Below, one piece after another: positions 1 to 7,506 of a stretch of DNA of 10,631 bases. Each line of letters begins with the position of its first letter. Within the stretch, counting starts at the first letter, position 1. The stretch is from the NCBI GenBank assembly GCA_021205005.1, contig JAJPYK010000280.1:1-10631 (forward strand). Direction: 5' to 3'. The stretch comes from Paraprevotella sp. GTDB taxonomy: Bacteria; Bacteroidota; Bacteroidia; Bacteroidales; Bacteroidaceae. Made by a program: the position numbers and the translations under genes. A model generated the notes under the pieces. The model ran no database searches and was not told the origin of the DNA. It saw only the letters and a list, made by a program, of their open reading frames with translations.

Positions 1-838
1 TCGGCACACCTAATTGCACATCTCGAATAGACTCGATCGGCGAAACCAGATCGAAATATATTTCTCCGCAACCGATACGAATGTTTTCCGCATGAAAATC
101 ACCATGATCACGACTATAAGAATAGGTAGTCACTCCTTCTTGCACGTCTGGTTTCATTTCCAGATCCTCATGCAGAATCAGGAATCCGCCCGGACGAATT
201 AAAGAAGTATACTTGCGAAAGCTTTCCAGATAAGCTTCTTTCGTTCCGTAAATATCCAGATGATCGGGATCTGTGGCCGTAATCACGGAAGCATAAGGTG
301 TCAACCAATGGAAAGAACGGTCAAATTCATCGGCTTCGATCACCACATAGTCGCTTTTCTTGGATAAAATGTAATTCGTACCGTAATTCTTGGTAATGCC
401 CCCCAGAAACGCATTGCAATCCACATGACTTTGATGCAGGATATGGGCAGTCATGGAAGACGTCGTGGTTTTCCCGTGCGTACCGGCCACACACAGTCCC
501 TTGTGCGAACGGGTCAACGTACCCAATACTTGAGCACGCTTTTCGATCTCGAAACCCTGCGACCTGAAATAAGCCAGTTCCGCATGTTCAGCCGGAATGG
601 CTGGAGTATAGATCACCAGACAAGATGCCTTGTCCTTGCAGGCTGAAGGTATCTGATCCACATTTTCTTCATAATGAATATGAGCTCCTTCTTCCTGCAA
701 CTTCCGCGTAAGATCAGAAGGAGTACGGTCATATCCTCCCACACAGACCCCCTTATGCAAGAAATAACGAGCGATAGCACTCATGCCGATACCGCCGATA
801 CCCACAAAGTACACGGCTTTTATTGCATTTAATTCCAT
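1..838 (-). CDS. murC: UDP-N-acetylmuramate--L-alanine ligase MurC (3' end outside window)
   Basis: First of the cytoplasmic Mur ligases; uses ATP to join L-alanine to UDP-MurNAc. The frame is open from the ATG at 838 to the window edge, giving 279 residues of an expected 450-460, so the gene is cut by the window and not broken. The N-terminal UDP-binding Rossmann domain starts with GIGGIGMS at residues 13-20. The ATP-binding P-loop GTHGKTTT is at 119-126. The central domain shows EADEFDRSF at 168-176 and TDPDHLDIYG at 189-198, both typical of MurC. The C-terminal ligase domain is beyond the edge. The ATG lies three bases after the murG stop codon (TAG at 844-842), with an A/G-rich stretch in the end of murG that could serve as ribosome-binding site, so the two are probably translationally coupled. 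No lesion is visible in the part seen. Confidence 0.96.
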   Translation of the reverse strand, partial: MELNAIKAVYFVGIGGIGMSAIARYFLHKGVCVGGYDRTPSDLTRKLQEEGAHIHYEENVDQIPSACKDKASCLVIYTPAIPAEHAELAYFRSQGFEIEKRAQVLGTLTRSHKGLCVAGTHGKTTTSSMTAHILHQSHVDCNAFLGGITKNYGTNYILSKKSDYVVIEADEFDRSFHWLTPYASVITATDPDHLDIYGTKEAYLESFRKYTSLIRPGGFLILHEDLEMKPDVQEGVTTYSYSRDHGDFHAENIRIGCGEIYFDLVSPIESIRDVQLGVP

Positions 839-841
839 TTC

Positions 842-1969
842 CTATTTTTTCCTTTCTCTGTACGCTACAGCCAATTTATACACTTCGTCTGCAATCCGAT
901 CGGCAGAGTCTGTAAACGCCATTTTCTTAATATTGCCACCTAAACGTTCCAACTGAGGTGCATCCTGCACGGTCCGAATCGCCAAAGGTAGCAACTTATC
1001 CACAGCCTCTGCATCTTTCACATAGAGTGCTGCCTGCTTATTCACCAAAGCCAACGCATTTTTAGTCTGGTGGTCTTCGGCTACGTTAGGCGAAGGTTCC
1101 AATATCGCCGGTTTACCCAACAGACACAATTCGGAAATACTGCTGGCCCCGGCTCTTGAAATCACCAGATCCGCGGCGGCATAGGCATCTTCCATCCGAG
1201 CTATGAAGTCCGTTACGAACAAATTATCAGGTTTTCCGCTCTGACGCAACGCCTCTTGAATATGGGCAAAATAATATCCTCCCGTCTGCCAGATCATTTG
1301 TAAATCCGAGGAGGCAATCAAAGACAGGTGGGTCGATACGCTCTCGTTTAGCGTACGCGCACCGAGACTTCCGCCAATGATCAATATCGTCTTTCTCCCG
1401 GGTTTCAGGCCGAAAGAGGACACGGCCTCATCCTTGCCTTTTTTATTTTCCAGCAGACCCTGACGCACAGGATTGCCCGTCAGTATGATTTTGTCTTTCG
1501 GGAAAAAGCGTTCCATACCGTCGTAAGCCACACAAATCTTATTGGCCTTTTGAGCCAACAGCTTATTGGTCACGCCGGCATAAGAATTCTGTTCCTGTAT
1601 CAGCGTAGGTATTCCCATCGACTCGGCCATGTTCAGCGTAGGTCCGCTGGCATAGCCGCCCACGCCGACCGCTACCATCGGTTTGAAATCGCGGATGATG
1701 CTTTTAGCCATCCTCCGGCTCTTCCATATCTTGAAGAGTACAGCCACATTTTTAAACAGATGTTTACGGTCGAAACCGCAGATAGGCAGGCCCTTGATAG
1801 GATAACCGGCAGCGGGCACACGAGTCATCTCAATCCGTCCCTCGTCACCGACAAACAAAATTTCAGCCTCCGGATGCCTAGACTTTATGGCATTCGCAAT
1901 AGATACGGCCGGGAAAATATGTCCGCCCGTACCACCTCCGCTCACGATAATCCTCAATTCTTCTTTCAT
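842..1969 (-). CDS. murG: UDP-GlcNAc:lipid I N-acetylglucosaminyltransferase MurG
   Basis: Peripheral inner-membrane GT28 glycosyltransferase that adds GlcNAc to lipid I to make lipid II, the substrate of FtsW. Numbered from the ATG at 1969 the protein has 375 residues, normal for the family. The glycine-rich loop GGGTGGH is at 11-17, GVGGYASGP at 102-110 and EQNSYAG at 126-132. The C-terminal donor-binding half has GGSLGAR at 199-205, SRAGASSISEL at 271-281 and the PSPNVAEDHQTKNA stretch at 292-305. An in-frame TTG at 1990 would add seven residues, but the ATG at 1969 puts the start just ahead of the first beta strand, as in homologues, and is preferred. Unlike every other gene here it is separated from its upstream neighbour (ftsW) by 231 bases, so it may have its own promoter. 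Confidence 0.97.
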   Translation of the reverse strand: MKEELRIIVSGGGTGGHIFPAVSIANAIKSRHPEAEILFVGDEGRIEMTRVPAAGYPIKGLPICGFDRKHLFKNVAVLFKIWKSRRMAKSIIRDFKPMVAVGVGGYASGPTLNMAESMGIPTLIQEQNSYAGVTNKLLAQKANKICVAYDGMERFFPKDKIILTGNPVRQGLLENKKGKDEAVSSFGLKPGRKTILIIGGSLGARTLNESVSTHLSLIASSDLQMIWQTGGYYFAHIQEALRQSGKPDNLFVTDFIARMEDAYAAADLVISRAGASSISELCLLGKPAILEPSPNVAEDHQTKNALALVNKQAALYVKDAEAVDKLLPLAIRTVQDAPQLERLGGNIKKMAFTDSADRIADEVYKLAVAYRERKK

Positions 1970-1987
1970 GAAAAGCGATTTTATCAG

Positions 1988-1995
1988 CAAAAATA
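1988..1995 (-). promoter_or_regulatory. Possible Bacteroidetes-type -7 promoter element before murG
   Basis: The minus strand reads TATTTTTG here, a match to the TAnnTTTG -7 box used by the primary sigma factor of Bacteroidetes. It would place transcription start at about 1982, leaving a leader of roughly 13 bases before the murG ATG at 1969. No good TTTG -33 box is visible at the expected spacing, where the strand is A-rich instead. The region is AT-rich, so a chance match is quite possible. Confidence 0.28.
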
Positions 1996-2041
1996 ATAAT
2001 AAATCCGGTATTTCTACCTTTTTTTTCTTTCTTAAATTTAG

Positions 2042-2129
2042 TCCCTGACAAATGATCCCGTCAACAAGTCAGGAAACAAATTACAAACTTGTTTTTCTTC
2101 TGCCTGCCGCCATCGGGATATATCCTGAC
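2042..2129 (-). repeat. Three mutually complementary segments (competing hairpins)
   Basis: On the minus strand, in order, segment A (2129-2123) reads GTCAGGA, segment B (2075-2068) reads TTCCTGAC and segment C (2049-2042) reads GTCAGGGA. B can pair with A (7 bp, 48-base loop) or with C (8 bp with one G-T wobble, 18-base loop), but not with both. This layout resembles a switching leader, yet no terminator or start-codon sequestration is obvious. A separate stem of AACAAGT with ACTTGTT (2063-2069 with 2087-2093) also overlaps B. The base pairing is seen directly; any function is inference. Confidence 0.35.
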
Positions 2130-2133
2130 AGGA
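2123..2133. repeat. 11-base palindrome between ftsW and murG
   Basis: TCCTGACAGGA is a perfect 5-1-5 inverted repeat. It could be a half-turn protein-binding site or part of the alternative stems in the same gap. It is short enough to be chance; I know of no regulator to assign it to. Confidence 0.3.
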
Positions 2134-2200
2134 ACTTATTCATATCCATAGGGAGTCTGCATCCGGTTCACCCCAGTCTCTCTCTCGTTCATCCGCCCCA

Positions 2201-3400
2201 TCACTCGGAGTCGGGCTGGGGCTTCTTCTTGGCCGAACGGCTCACACTCAGGATAATCCCCAAGTATGCGCAATTGATCATGGTGGACGTACCGCCCTTA
2301 CTGATAAGCGGAAGCGGTTGCCCCGTGACAGGGAATATCCCTACGGCTACAGCCATATTGATCAAAGCCTGCATCACCAACATCAACGACAGTCCCATCA
2401 CAAGAAAAGCGGGGAAATTCCGTTCGCAGCGACCTGCGATTCGGGCCGAACGAAACAGCAATACGATATACAGAAACATGACAAATATGCCTCCAGCCAA
2501 CCCCAATTCTTCGATGACAATAGCATAGATGAAATCAGAAAAAGACTGAGGCAGGAAATCACGTTCCACAGAATTGCCCGGTCCTCGTCCGATGACATTA
2601 CAAGTCGCAATGGCGATTTTGGCATGGGTCACCTGAGGATTTTTCGTGATATCGTAATCAGCGGCATTGACGGGTAAGTCGCCACGTTCCTTTACACGAC
2701 TGGCCCAAGTCGGCAAACGGTGGAGTCCGGGCATTTCGCTCAACGAATCGAGAGTGGAATCGGGGGCCAAACGCAAAAAAGCGAACAGGCTCGCCCCTAC
2801 AATCACGATGATACCCGTCAGCGTACCTAATTGTTTCCAGGGGATTCCTCCGATAAACATCATCACCATCACCACCAGAAAGGTCATGGCGGCGGTAGAG
2901 AAGTTCTCGGGCACGATCAGACCGCAGATCAGCACCACCATACCCATAATCCATTTGAAGGCGCGACGCTGAGCGCCGGCCTCGTCACGCATGCTCGAAA
3001 GAATCATGGCCGTAGTCGCCACGAGCACGCCCTTGGCGATTTCGGAAGGCTGAAAACCGATGCCGCCCACTTCCAGCCAACGGCTTGCATTGTTCACTTT
3101 AGCCGTAAACATGGCTATGATCAATAAAACTACCGAGAGGGGAATGCCGAACACCGGAATAAGCTTGAAATAACGACAGGGGATCTTATGAATCAGAATC
3201 GTAGCGATCACCCCTACGACGAAATACGAAGCATGTTGCAGAATCGGTCTCCAATAATCTCCCGATTTGTAACTCATGTAACTCGATGCGCTATACACTT
3301 CTATAATAGAGATAATGCCCAGAAAGAACAGAATCATCCAAATGACTTTGTCGCCTTCGAACAAGCTCCACTTTTTAAATACTTTTGCCGGTGCAATCAT
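2201..3400 (-). CDS. ftsW: Peptidoglycan glycosyltransferase FtsW (SEDS family)
   Basis: Multi-pass inner-membrane SEDS protein that polymerises lipid II into septal glycan strands together with its partner FtsI. The 399-residue product has about ten hydrophobic segments, beginning near residues 20-36. SEDS signatures are present: RWLEVGGIGFQPSEIAK at 107-123, the ENFSTA segment at 165-170 in the position of the usual P-D-x-G-T-A motif, NVIGRGPGNSVERDFLPQ at 268-285 followed by SDFIYAIVIEELG at 288-300, and TGQPLPLISKGGTS at 359-372. The long loop of about residues 210-260 faces outward. The start ATG at 3400 is 15 bases after the murD stop, keeping it inside the operon. FtsW is preferred over the elongation homologue RodA because of its place in the dcw cluster, directly between murD and murG. 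The C-terminus is a short charged tail (KKKPQPDSE). Confidence 0.96.
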   Translation of the reverse strand: MIAPAKVFKKWSLFEGDKVIWMILFFLGIISIIEVYSASSYMSYKSGDYWRPILQHASYFVVGVIATILIHKIPCRYFKLIPVFGIPLSVVLLIIAMFTAKVNNASRWLEVGGIGFQPSEIAKGVLVATTAMILSSMRDEAGAQRRAFKWIMGMVVLICGLIVPENFSTAAMTFLVVMVMMFIGGIPWKQLGTLTGIIVIVGASLFAFLRLAPDSTLDSLSEMPGLHRLPTWASRVKERGDLPVNAADYDITKNPQVTHAKIAIATCNVIGRGPGNSVERDFLPQSFSDFIYAIVIEELGLAGGIFVMFLYIVLLFRSARIAGRCERNFPAFLVMGLSLMLVMQALINMAVAVGIFPVTGQPLPLISKGGTSTMINCAYLGIILSVSRSAKKKPQPDSE

Positions 3401-3415
3401 AATGCCGAAATCTTA

Positions 3416-4750
3416 TTATAACGCTCTAACCTGTGACTTGAACTGTTCGCCGCGATCTTCCATGTTCCGGAACAGATCGAAACTGGCACAACAAGGACTC
3501 AAGAGCACCGTATCGCCGGGACGGGCCATCTTATAACAGGCCTCTACACAATCTTTCATATTGTGGGTGTCTACGATGGGTATGCCGAATCCGTCGAAGA
3601 AATCATGCAATTTCCGATTATCGGCTCCCAGAAATACCAGTCCCACACACTTCTGTTTGACCAGTCCGGCGATGGCATGGTAGTCATTACCCTTATCCTT
3701 TCCGCCCAGGATCAATACGGTAGGCGTCTTCATGCTCTCCAGCGCATACCAGCAAGCATCCACATTGGTGGCCTTGGAGTCGTTCACGTAGTCTACGCCA
3801 CGCACGCGGGTCACTTTCTCCAACCGATGTTCCACCCCTTCGAAATCGCTCAGGCTCTGCCGGATCACCTCATTCTTGATGCCGGCCAGATCGGCTGTGA
3901 TCCCGGCAGCTAAAGAGTTATACATATTATGTTTACCGGTCAACGCCAACGATTCTTGTTCCATATTGAACGGCGTGGAATATTCCAACACATACTGTCC
4001 GTCGGCCAGATAACCGATCATCCCTTCTTTCTCTATAATGGAAAAAGGACATTTCCGGGCCTTGATCTGATATTTTGCCAGTTCACGGCGGATAATGGGA
4101 TCGTCGTTCCAATAGACAAAAGCATCCGTTTCTTCCTGATTTTGCAGGATACGCATCTTTGCATTCACATAATTCTGCATGCAATTATTGTAACGGTCCA
4201 GATGATCGGGCGTGATATGGAGCAGCACCGCGATGTTGGCCCGGAACTTATACATATTATCCAACTGGAAACTGCTCAGTTCAATCACGTAATAGTCATA
4301 GTTCTTCTCGGCCACCTGCAACGCCAGGCTCTGACCGATATTCCCCGCCAACCCTACGTTATAGCCGGCATTCTTGAAGATATGATAAATCAGGGAAGTA
4401 GTGGTTGTCTTACCGTTGCTTCCCGTAACGCAGATCATCGTGGCATGCGTGTAACGCCCGGCGAACTCGATCTCCGAAATGACGGGAATGCCCGCGGCTT
4501 TCACTTTCAGCACCATAGGGGCGTCCTCGGGAATCCCAGGGCTCTTCACCACTTCGTCCGCATTGAGTATCAATTCTTCCGTATGATGTTGGTCTTCCCA
4601 CGCTATCCCGTACCGTTCAAGCATGTCCACATAATGAGGTTTGATCGTTCCCATATCGGACACAAAGACATCAAAGCCTTTCTTCTGGGCCAGTACCGCC
4701 GCGCCTACACCGCTCTCGGCCGCCCCCAATATAACCATTCTTTTCCTCAT
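3416..4750 (-). CDS. murD: UDP-N-acetylmuramoyl-L-alanine--D-glutamate ligase MurD
   Basis: Cytoplasmic ATP-dependent ligase that adds D-glutamate to UDP-MurNAc-L-Ala. The 444-residue length is normal. The N-terminal domain begins with a GAAESGVGAA nucleotide-fold loop at 9-18. The P-loop TGSNGKTTT is at 109-117. The central domain shows HITPDHLDRY and the VNAKMRI segment, whose lysine matches the one carbamylated in Mur ligases. The C-terminal ligase domain holds NDSKATN, GGKDKG and SPCCASFD (418-425), the last being a strong MurD signature. The start at 4750 is 13 bases after the mraY stop, with an AAAGGAAA stretch upstream; an ATG four codons further in (4738) is a possible alternative. 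No lesion seen. Confidence 0.97.
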   Translation of the reverse strand: MRKRMVILGAAESGVGAAVLAQKKGFDVFVSDMGTIKPHYVDMLERYGIAWEDQHHTEELILNADEVVKSPGIPEDAPMVLKVKAAGIPVISEIEFAGRYTHATMICVTGSNGKTTTTSLIYHIFKNAGYNVGLAGNIGQSLALQVAEKNYDYYVIELSSFQLDNMYKFRANIAVLLHITPDHLDRYNNCMQNYVNAKMRILQNQEETDAFVYWNDDPIIRRELAKYQIKARKCPFSIIEKEGMIGYLADGQYVLEYSTPFNMEQESLALTGKHNMYNSLAAGITADLAGIKNEVIRQSLSDFEGVEHRLEKVTRVRGVDYVNDSKATNVDACWYALESMKTPTVLILGGKDKGNDYHAIAGLVKQKCVGLVFLGADNRKLHDFFDGFGIPIVDTHNMKDCVEACYKMARPGDTVLLSPCCASFDLFRNMEDRGEQFKSQVRAL

Positions 4751-4763
4751 AATTTATTTCCTT

Positions 4764-6029
4764 TCATCTGATTTTTAACGTAATGATAGTCAAGGCCGCC
4801 AAGATAATCGTAACGATCCAGAAGCGTACCGTAATTTTAGATTCCAACCAATGCCCCCGGGGCCATTTACAGAGCACTTTCACATCCGGAGCCAACTGAC
4901 CGGGACACACCCGGAATGAATCGTGAATAGGAGCACGTTTGAACACTCTCCATTTCTGTCCTTTCCGATTACCCATCCGGGCATAATTCACTTGCAGAAT
5001 CACGCTCAGGCTCTCCATTAGGAACACAAAACACATCAAGGGAATGAGTAGTTCCTTATGGATGATAATGGCAGTCACGGCAATAATGCCCCCGATGGAC
5101 AAACTGCCGGTATCTCCCATGAAAATCTGGGCGGGATAGGCGTTATACCAAAGAAAACCGACCAACGCACCCACGAAAGCACAAGCAAAGATCACCAGTT
5201 CCTCGGAACCGGGAATATACATGATGTTCAGGTAGCTGGCCAGGGATATGTGACTGGACACATAAGCCAGCACCCCCAAAGCCACACCGATAATGGCCGA
5301 ATTGCCCGCGGCCATACCGTCCATGCCGTCATTCAGATTCGATCCGTTAGACACGGCTACCACAACGAGCGTGGTCATCACGATGAACAGGAGCCAGCCC
5401 GCCGCCGTTTTATACCGCCCGCAAAAGCTCATGATTTCCGCGTAATCCAGATTATTGTTTTTCACGAAAGGAATGGTCGTCTTCGTCGATTTCACTTTCT
5501 CACTCTTGTGGACGACGACTTCGGTATAGCCTACCCGCTTCGACGTCACGTTCTCACGGATCACCGCATCGGGACTGTGCCACAGCGTCAGTCCGATGAA
5601 CAAGCCGAGCAGCGTCTGCCCCACCAGTTTATAAATCGGGCGCAACCCGTCCTTGCTCACTTTCATCTTAGTGTAATCGTCGGCAAAGCCCAACGCGCCC
5701 AGCCAGACGGTGGTCAGCAACATCAGCAACATGTAAATGTTGCGCAACCGCCCGAAGAGCAGACAAGGTATGATGATGGACACGATGATTATCACGCCGC
5801 CCATCGTCGGGACGCCTTTCTTTTCCACTCCGTAGGGGTCGATCGACTTGTCGCGCTGGGCCTCGCTCACATGGCGACGCCTCATCCAGCGGATGAAATA
5901 CTCTCCGAACCATACGGATATCACCAAGGAAAGGATCAACGCCAGCAGGGCACGGAACGAAATATAGGTCCACATGTGAGAACCGGGTATCCCGTATTCC
6001 CCTAAGAATCTAAAGAAATAATACAACAT
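4764..6029 (-). CDS. mraY: Phospho-N-acetylmuramoyl-pentapeptide-transferase MraY
   Basis: Polytopic inner-membrane enzyme that transfers phospho-MurNAc-pentapeptide from UDP to undecaprenyl phosphate, forming lipid I. At 421 residues it is about 60 longer than E. coli MraY (360). Catalytic landmarks are present: GVPTMGG at 72-78, the aspartate pair in GFADDYTK at 114-121, SNGSNLNDGMDGMAAG at 227-242 and FMGDTGSL at 303-310. The extra length lies in a polar loop at about 155-200, rich in lysine and threonine, and in about 16 residues after the C-terminal motif. That motif reads APIHDSF at 366-372, where characterised enzymes have HHH. The final helix ends VRFWIVTIILAALTIITLKIR-like, as usual. 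The start at 6029 is 11 bases after the murE stop. Confidence 0.96.
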   Translation of the reverse strand: MLYYFFRFLGEYGIPGSHMWTYISFRALLALILSLVISVWFGEYFIRWMRRRHVSEAQRDKSIDPYGVEKKGVPTMGGVIIIVSIIIPCLLFGRLRNIYMLLMLLTTVWLGALGFADDYTKMKVSKDGLRPIYKLVGQTLLGLFIGLTLWHSPDAVIRENVTSKRVGYTEVVVHKSEKVKSTKTTIPFVKNNNLDYAEIMSFCGRYKTAAGWLLFIVMTTLVVVAVSNGSNLNDGMDGMAAGNSAIIGVALGVLAYVSSHISLASYLNIMYIPGSEELVIFACAFVGALVGFLWYNAYPAQIFMGDTGSLSIGGIIAVTAIIIHKELLIPLMCFVFLMESLSVILQVNYARMGNRKGQKWRVFKRAPIHDSFRVCPGQLAPDVKVLCKWPRGHWLESKITVRFWIVTIILAALTIITLKIR

Positions 6030-6040
6030 GAGCGTAAAGG

Positions 6041-7498
6041 TTAAAGTCCGAAGATGCTTCTGATCACTTCATGGTCGTCGAAGTGATGTTTCACACCTTT
6101 CACTTCCTGATAATCCTCATGTCCCTTTCCGGCCACCAAGACCACATCACCGGGACGCGCCATCATGCACGCCGTGCGGATGGCTTCTTTCCGGTCTACG
6201 ATGGAAATGACCTTCCGCATCTGCTCTCCATCCAATCCGGCCAGCATATCGTCAATGATGGCTTGCGGTTCTTCAAAACGGGGATTATCGCTCGTAATAA
6301 TGACTCTGTCACTGTTCTTCACGGCCTCCGGCGCCATTAGAGGGCGTTTGCCCTTGTCGCGGTTGCCCCCCGCGCCGCATACGGTGATGACTTCGCCGCG
6401 ATGCTTCAATATCTCGTTAATCGTAGAAAGGACGTTGACCAAAGCGTCCGGCGTATGGGCATAGTCGACAATGGCCGTAACACCTTCCTTGGAACGGATC
6501 GTATCAAACCGTCCGTTCACCGGATGCAACGTGCTGATCGCTACCAGCACTTCTTCCGGCTGCCGGCCCAGACAAAGGGCCGCAGCGTATACCGCCAACA
6601 GGTTGGATACATTGAAACGTCCGATGAACGACACGCTCACCTCCTTGCCGTTCACGTCCAGACACATTCCTTCAAAAGACTCCTCCAAAACCCGGGCCTT
6701 GAAATCTGCCGCCACACGCAGGGAATAGGTTTTCACCTCCGCTTTTGTATTCTGTACCATCACCATCCCGTTGCGGTCATCCGCGTTCGTGATGGCAAAG
6801 GCACCTTTAGACAGGCCGTCGAAGAACGCTTTCTTGGCATTACGGTAATTCTCGAATGTCTTATGATAATCCAAATGGTCGCGGGTCAGATTCGTAAAAA
6901 TGCCTCCGGCGAACTTCAATCCGGCTATACGATGTTGCGCCACGGCATGCGAACTGACTTCCATGAAGGCATATTTGCATCCTTCATCGGCCATCTGCCC
7001 CAACAAACGATTCAAAGTAATGGGATCGGGTGTCGTGTGCTCCGTCGGCACGGCTTCATCGCCGATGTAGTTGCAGACGGTAGAGCATAGTCCGCACTTG
7101 TAACCGAAAAGGCAAAACATCCTATATAATAAGGTAGCCACCGTCGTCTTTCCGTTCGTACCTGTCACTCCGATCAGTTGCAGCTTCGATGTGGGGTCTC
7201 CGTAAAAAGTCGTGGCGATCAGTCCCACGGCACTTTCAGAGTCGGCCACCTGCACATAGGTCACGCCTTCCGCCCGTTCCTCAGGCCATTCTTCACACAC
7301 TACGGCCACAGCTCCTTTCTCTATCGCCTTTCCGATAAAGGCATGACCGTCGACCTGTGTGCCCTTAACGGCAATAAACAGATTGCCGGGCTCCACCAAA
7401 CGCGAATCTATATTCACTCCGGTAATTTCCTTGGCCGTATCACCTGAAATCTGTTTCGCATCCACGCTGTTCAACAGCATATTCAATTCCATCCTCAT
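6041..7498 (-). CDS. murE: UDP-MurNAc-tripeptide synthetase MurE, meso-diaminopimelate type
   Basis: Cytoplasmic Mur ligase that adds the third amino acid to UDP-MurNAc-L-Ala-D-Glu. The 485-residue product shows [14 protein letters not shown] at 28-41 (UDP-binding domain), the P-loop TGTNGKTT at 112-119, LTRDHLDYH with the downstream YRNAKKAFF lysine segment in the central domain, and [10 protein letters not shown] in the C-terminal domain. The DNPR motif at 404-407 is the known determinant of meso-diaminopimelate specificity, so the wall is expected to be of the mDAP type. GKGHE is at 457-461. The frame begins at an ATG at 7498, eight bases after the ftsI stop. The third-codon ATG (7492) gives an N-terminus [10 protein letters not shown] more like homologues, and could be the true start; AAGGGGAAG lies just upstream of both. 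Confidence 0.96.
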   Translation of the reverse strand: MRMELNMLLNSVDAKQISGDTAKEITGVNIDSRLVEPGNLFIAVKGTQVDGHAFIGKAIEKGAVAVVCEEWPEERAEGVTYVQVADSESAVGLIATTFYGDPTSKLQLIGVTGTNGKTTVATLLYRMFCLFGYKCGLCSTVCNYIGDEAVPTEHTTPDPITLNRLLGQMADEGCKYAFMEVSSHAVAQHRIAGLKFAGGIFTNLTRDHLDYHKTFENYRNAKKAFFDGLSKGAFAITNADDRNGMVMVQNTKAEVKTYSLRVAADFKARVLEESFEGMCLDVNGKEVSVSFIGRFNVSNLLAVYAAALCLGRQPEEVLVAISTLHPVNGRFDTIRSKEGVTAIVDYAHTPDALVNVLSTINEILKHRGEVITVCGAGGNRDKGKRPLMAPEAVKNSDRVIITSDNPRFEEPQAIIDDMLAGLDGEQMRKVISIVDRKEAIRTACMMARPGDVVLVAGKGHEDYQEVKGVKHHFDDHEVIRSIFGL

Positions 7499-7506
7499 TC
7501 TTCCCC

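Larger units (their letters stand above)
1970..2200 (-). other. Unusually long gap between ftsW and murG
   Basis: All other gene junctions here are within 15 bases, so this 231-base non-coding stretch stands out. I see no protein of recognisable family in any frame. It contains a possible Bacteroidetes -7 promoter element (1988-1995), an 11-base palindrome (2123-2133), three mutually complementary segments (2042-2129) and two tiny minus-strand ORFs of 18 and 20 codons (2192-2136 and 2143-2081) that overlap by eight bases. A run of eight A residues on the minus strand lies at about 2019-2026. No rho-independent terminator is evident on the minus strand: no stem is followed by a T-run. Whether this is a leader, a small repeat element or a decayed insertion cannot be told from the sequence. 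Confidence 0.6.

Noticed and set aside
1970..1990. Seven-residue N-terminal extension of MurG from a TTG at 1990
   Set aside because: The ATG at 1969 gives an N-terminus matching the family, and the putative -7 element overlaps the TTG; the extension is not needed.
2017..2030. T-run on the plus strand as a terminator
   Set aside because: No stable GC-rich stem precedes it on the plus strand, there is no plus-strand gene to terminate, and on the minus strand it is an A-run, which does not terminate transcription.
2052..2528. Plus-strand frame spanning the ftsW-murG gap and the 3' end of ftsW
   Set aside because: It would be the only plus-strand gene, most of it is antisense to ftsW, and no domain or start signal supports it.
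3929..4771. Plus-strand open frame of 280 codons opposite murD
   Set aside because: Completely inside murD in antisense, with no family features; explained by codon bias of the real gene.
5058..6005. Plus-strand open frame of 315 codons opposite mraY
   Set aside because: Antisense to a confident membrane protein; the highly His-rich, hydrophilic product is typical of the reverse complement of membrane-protein codons.
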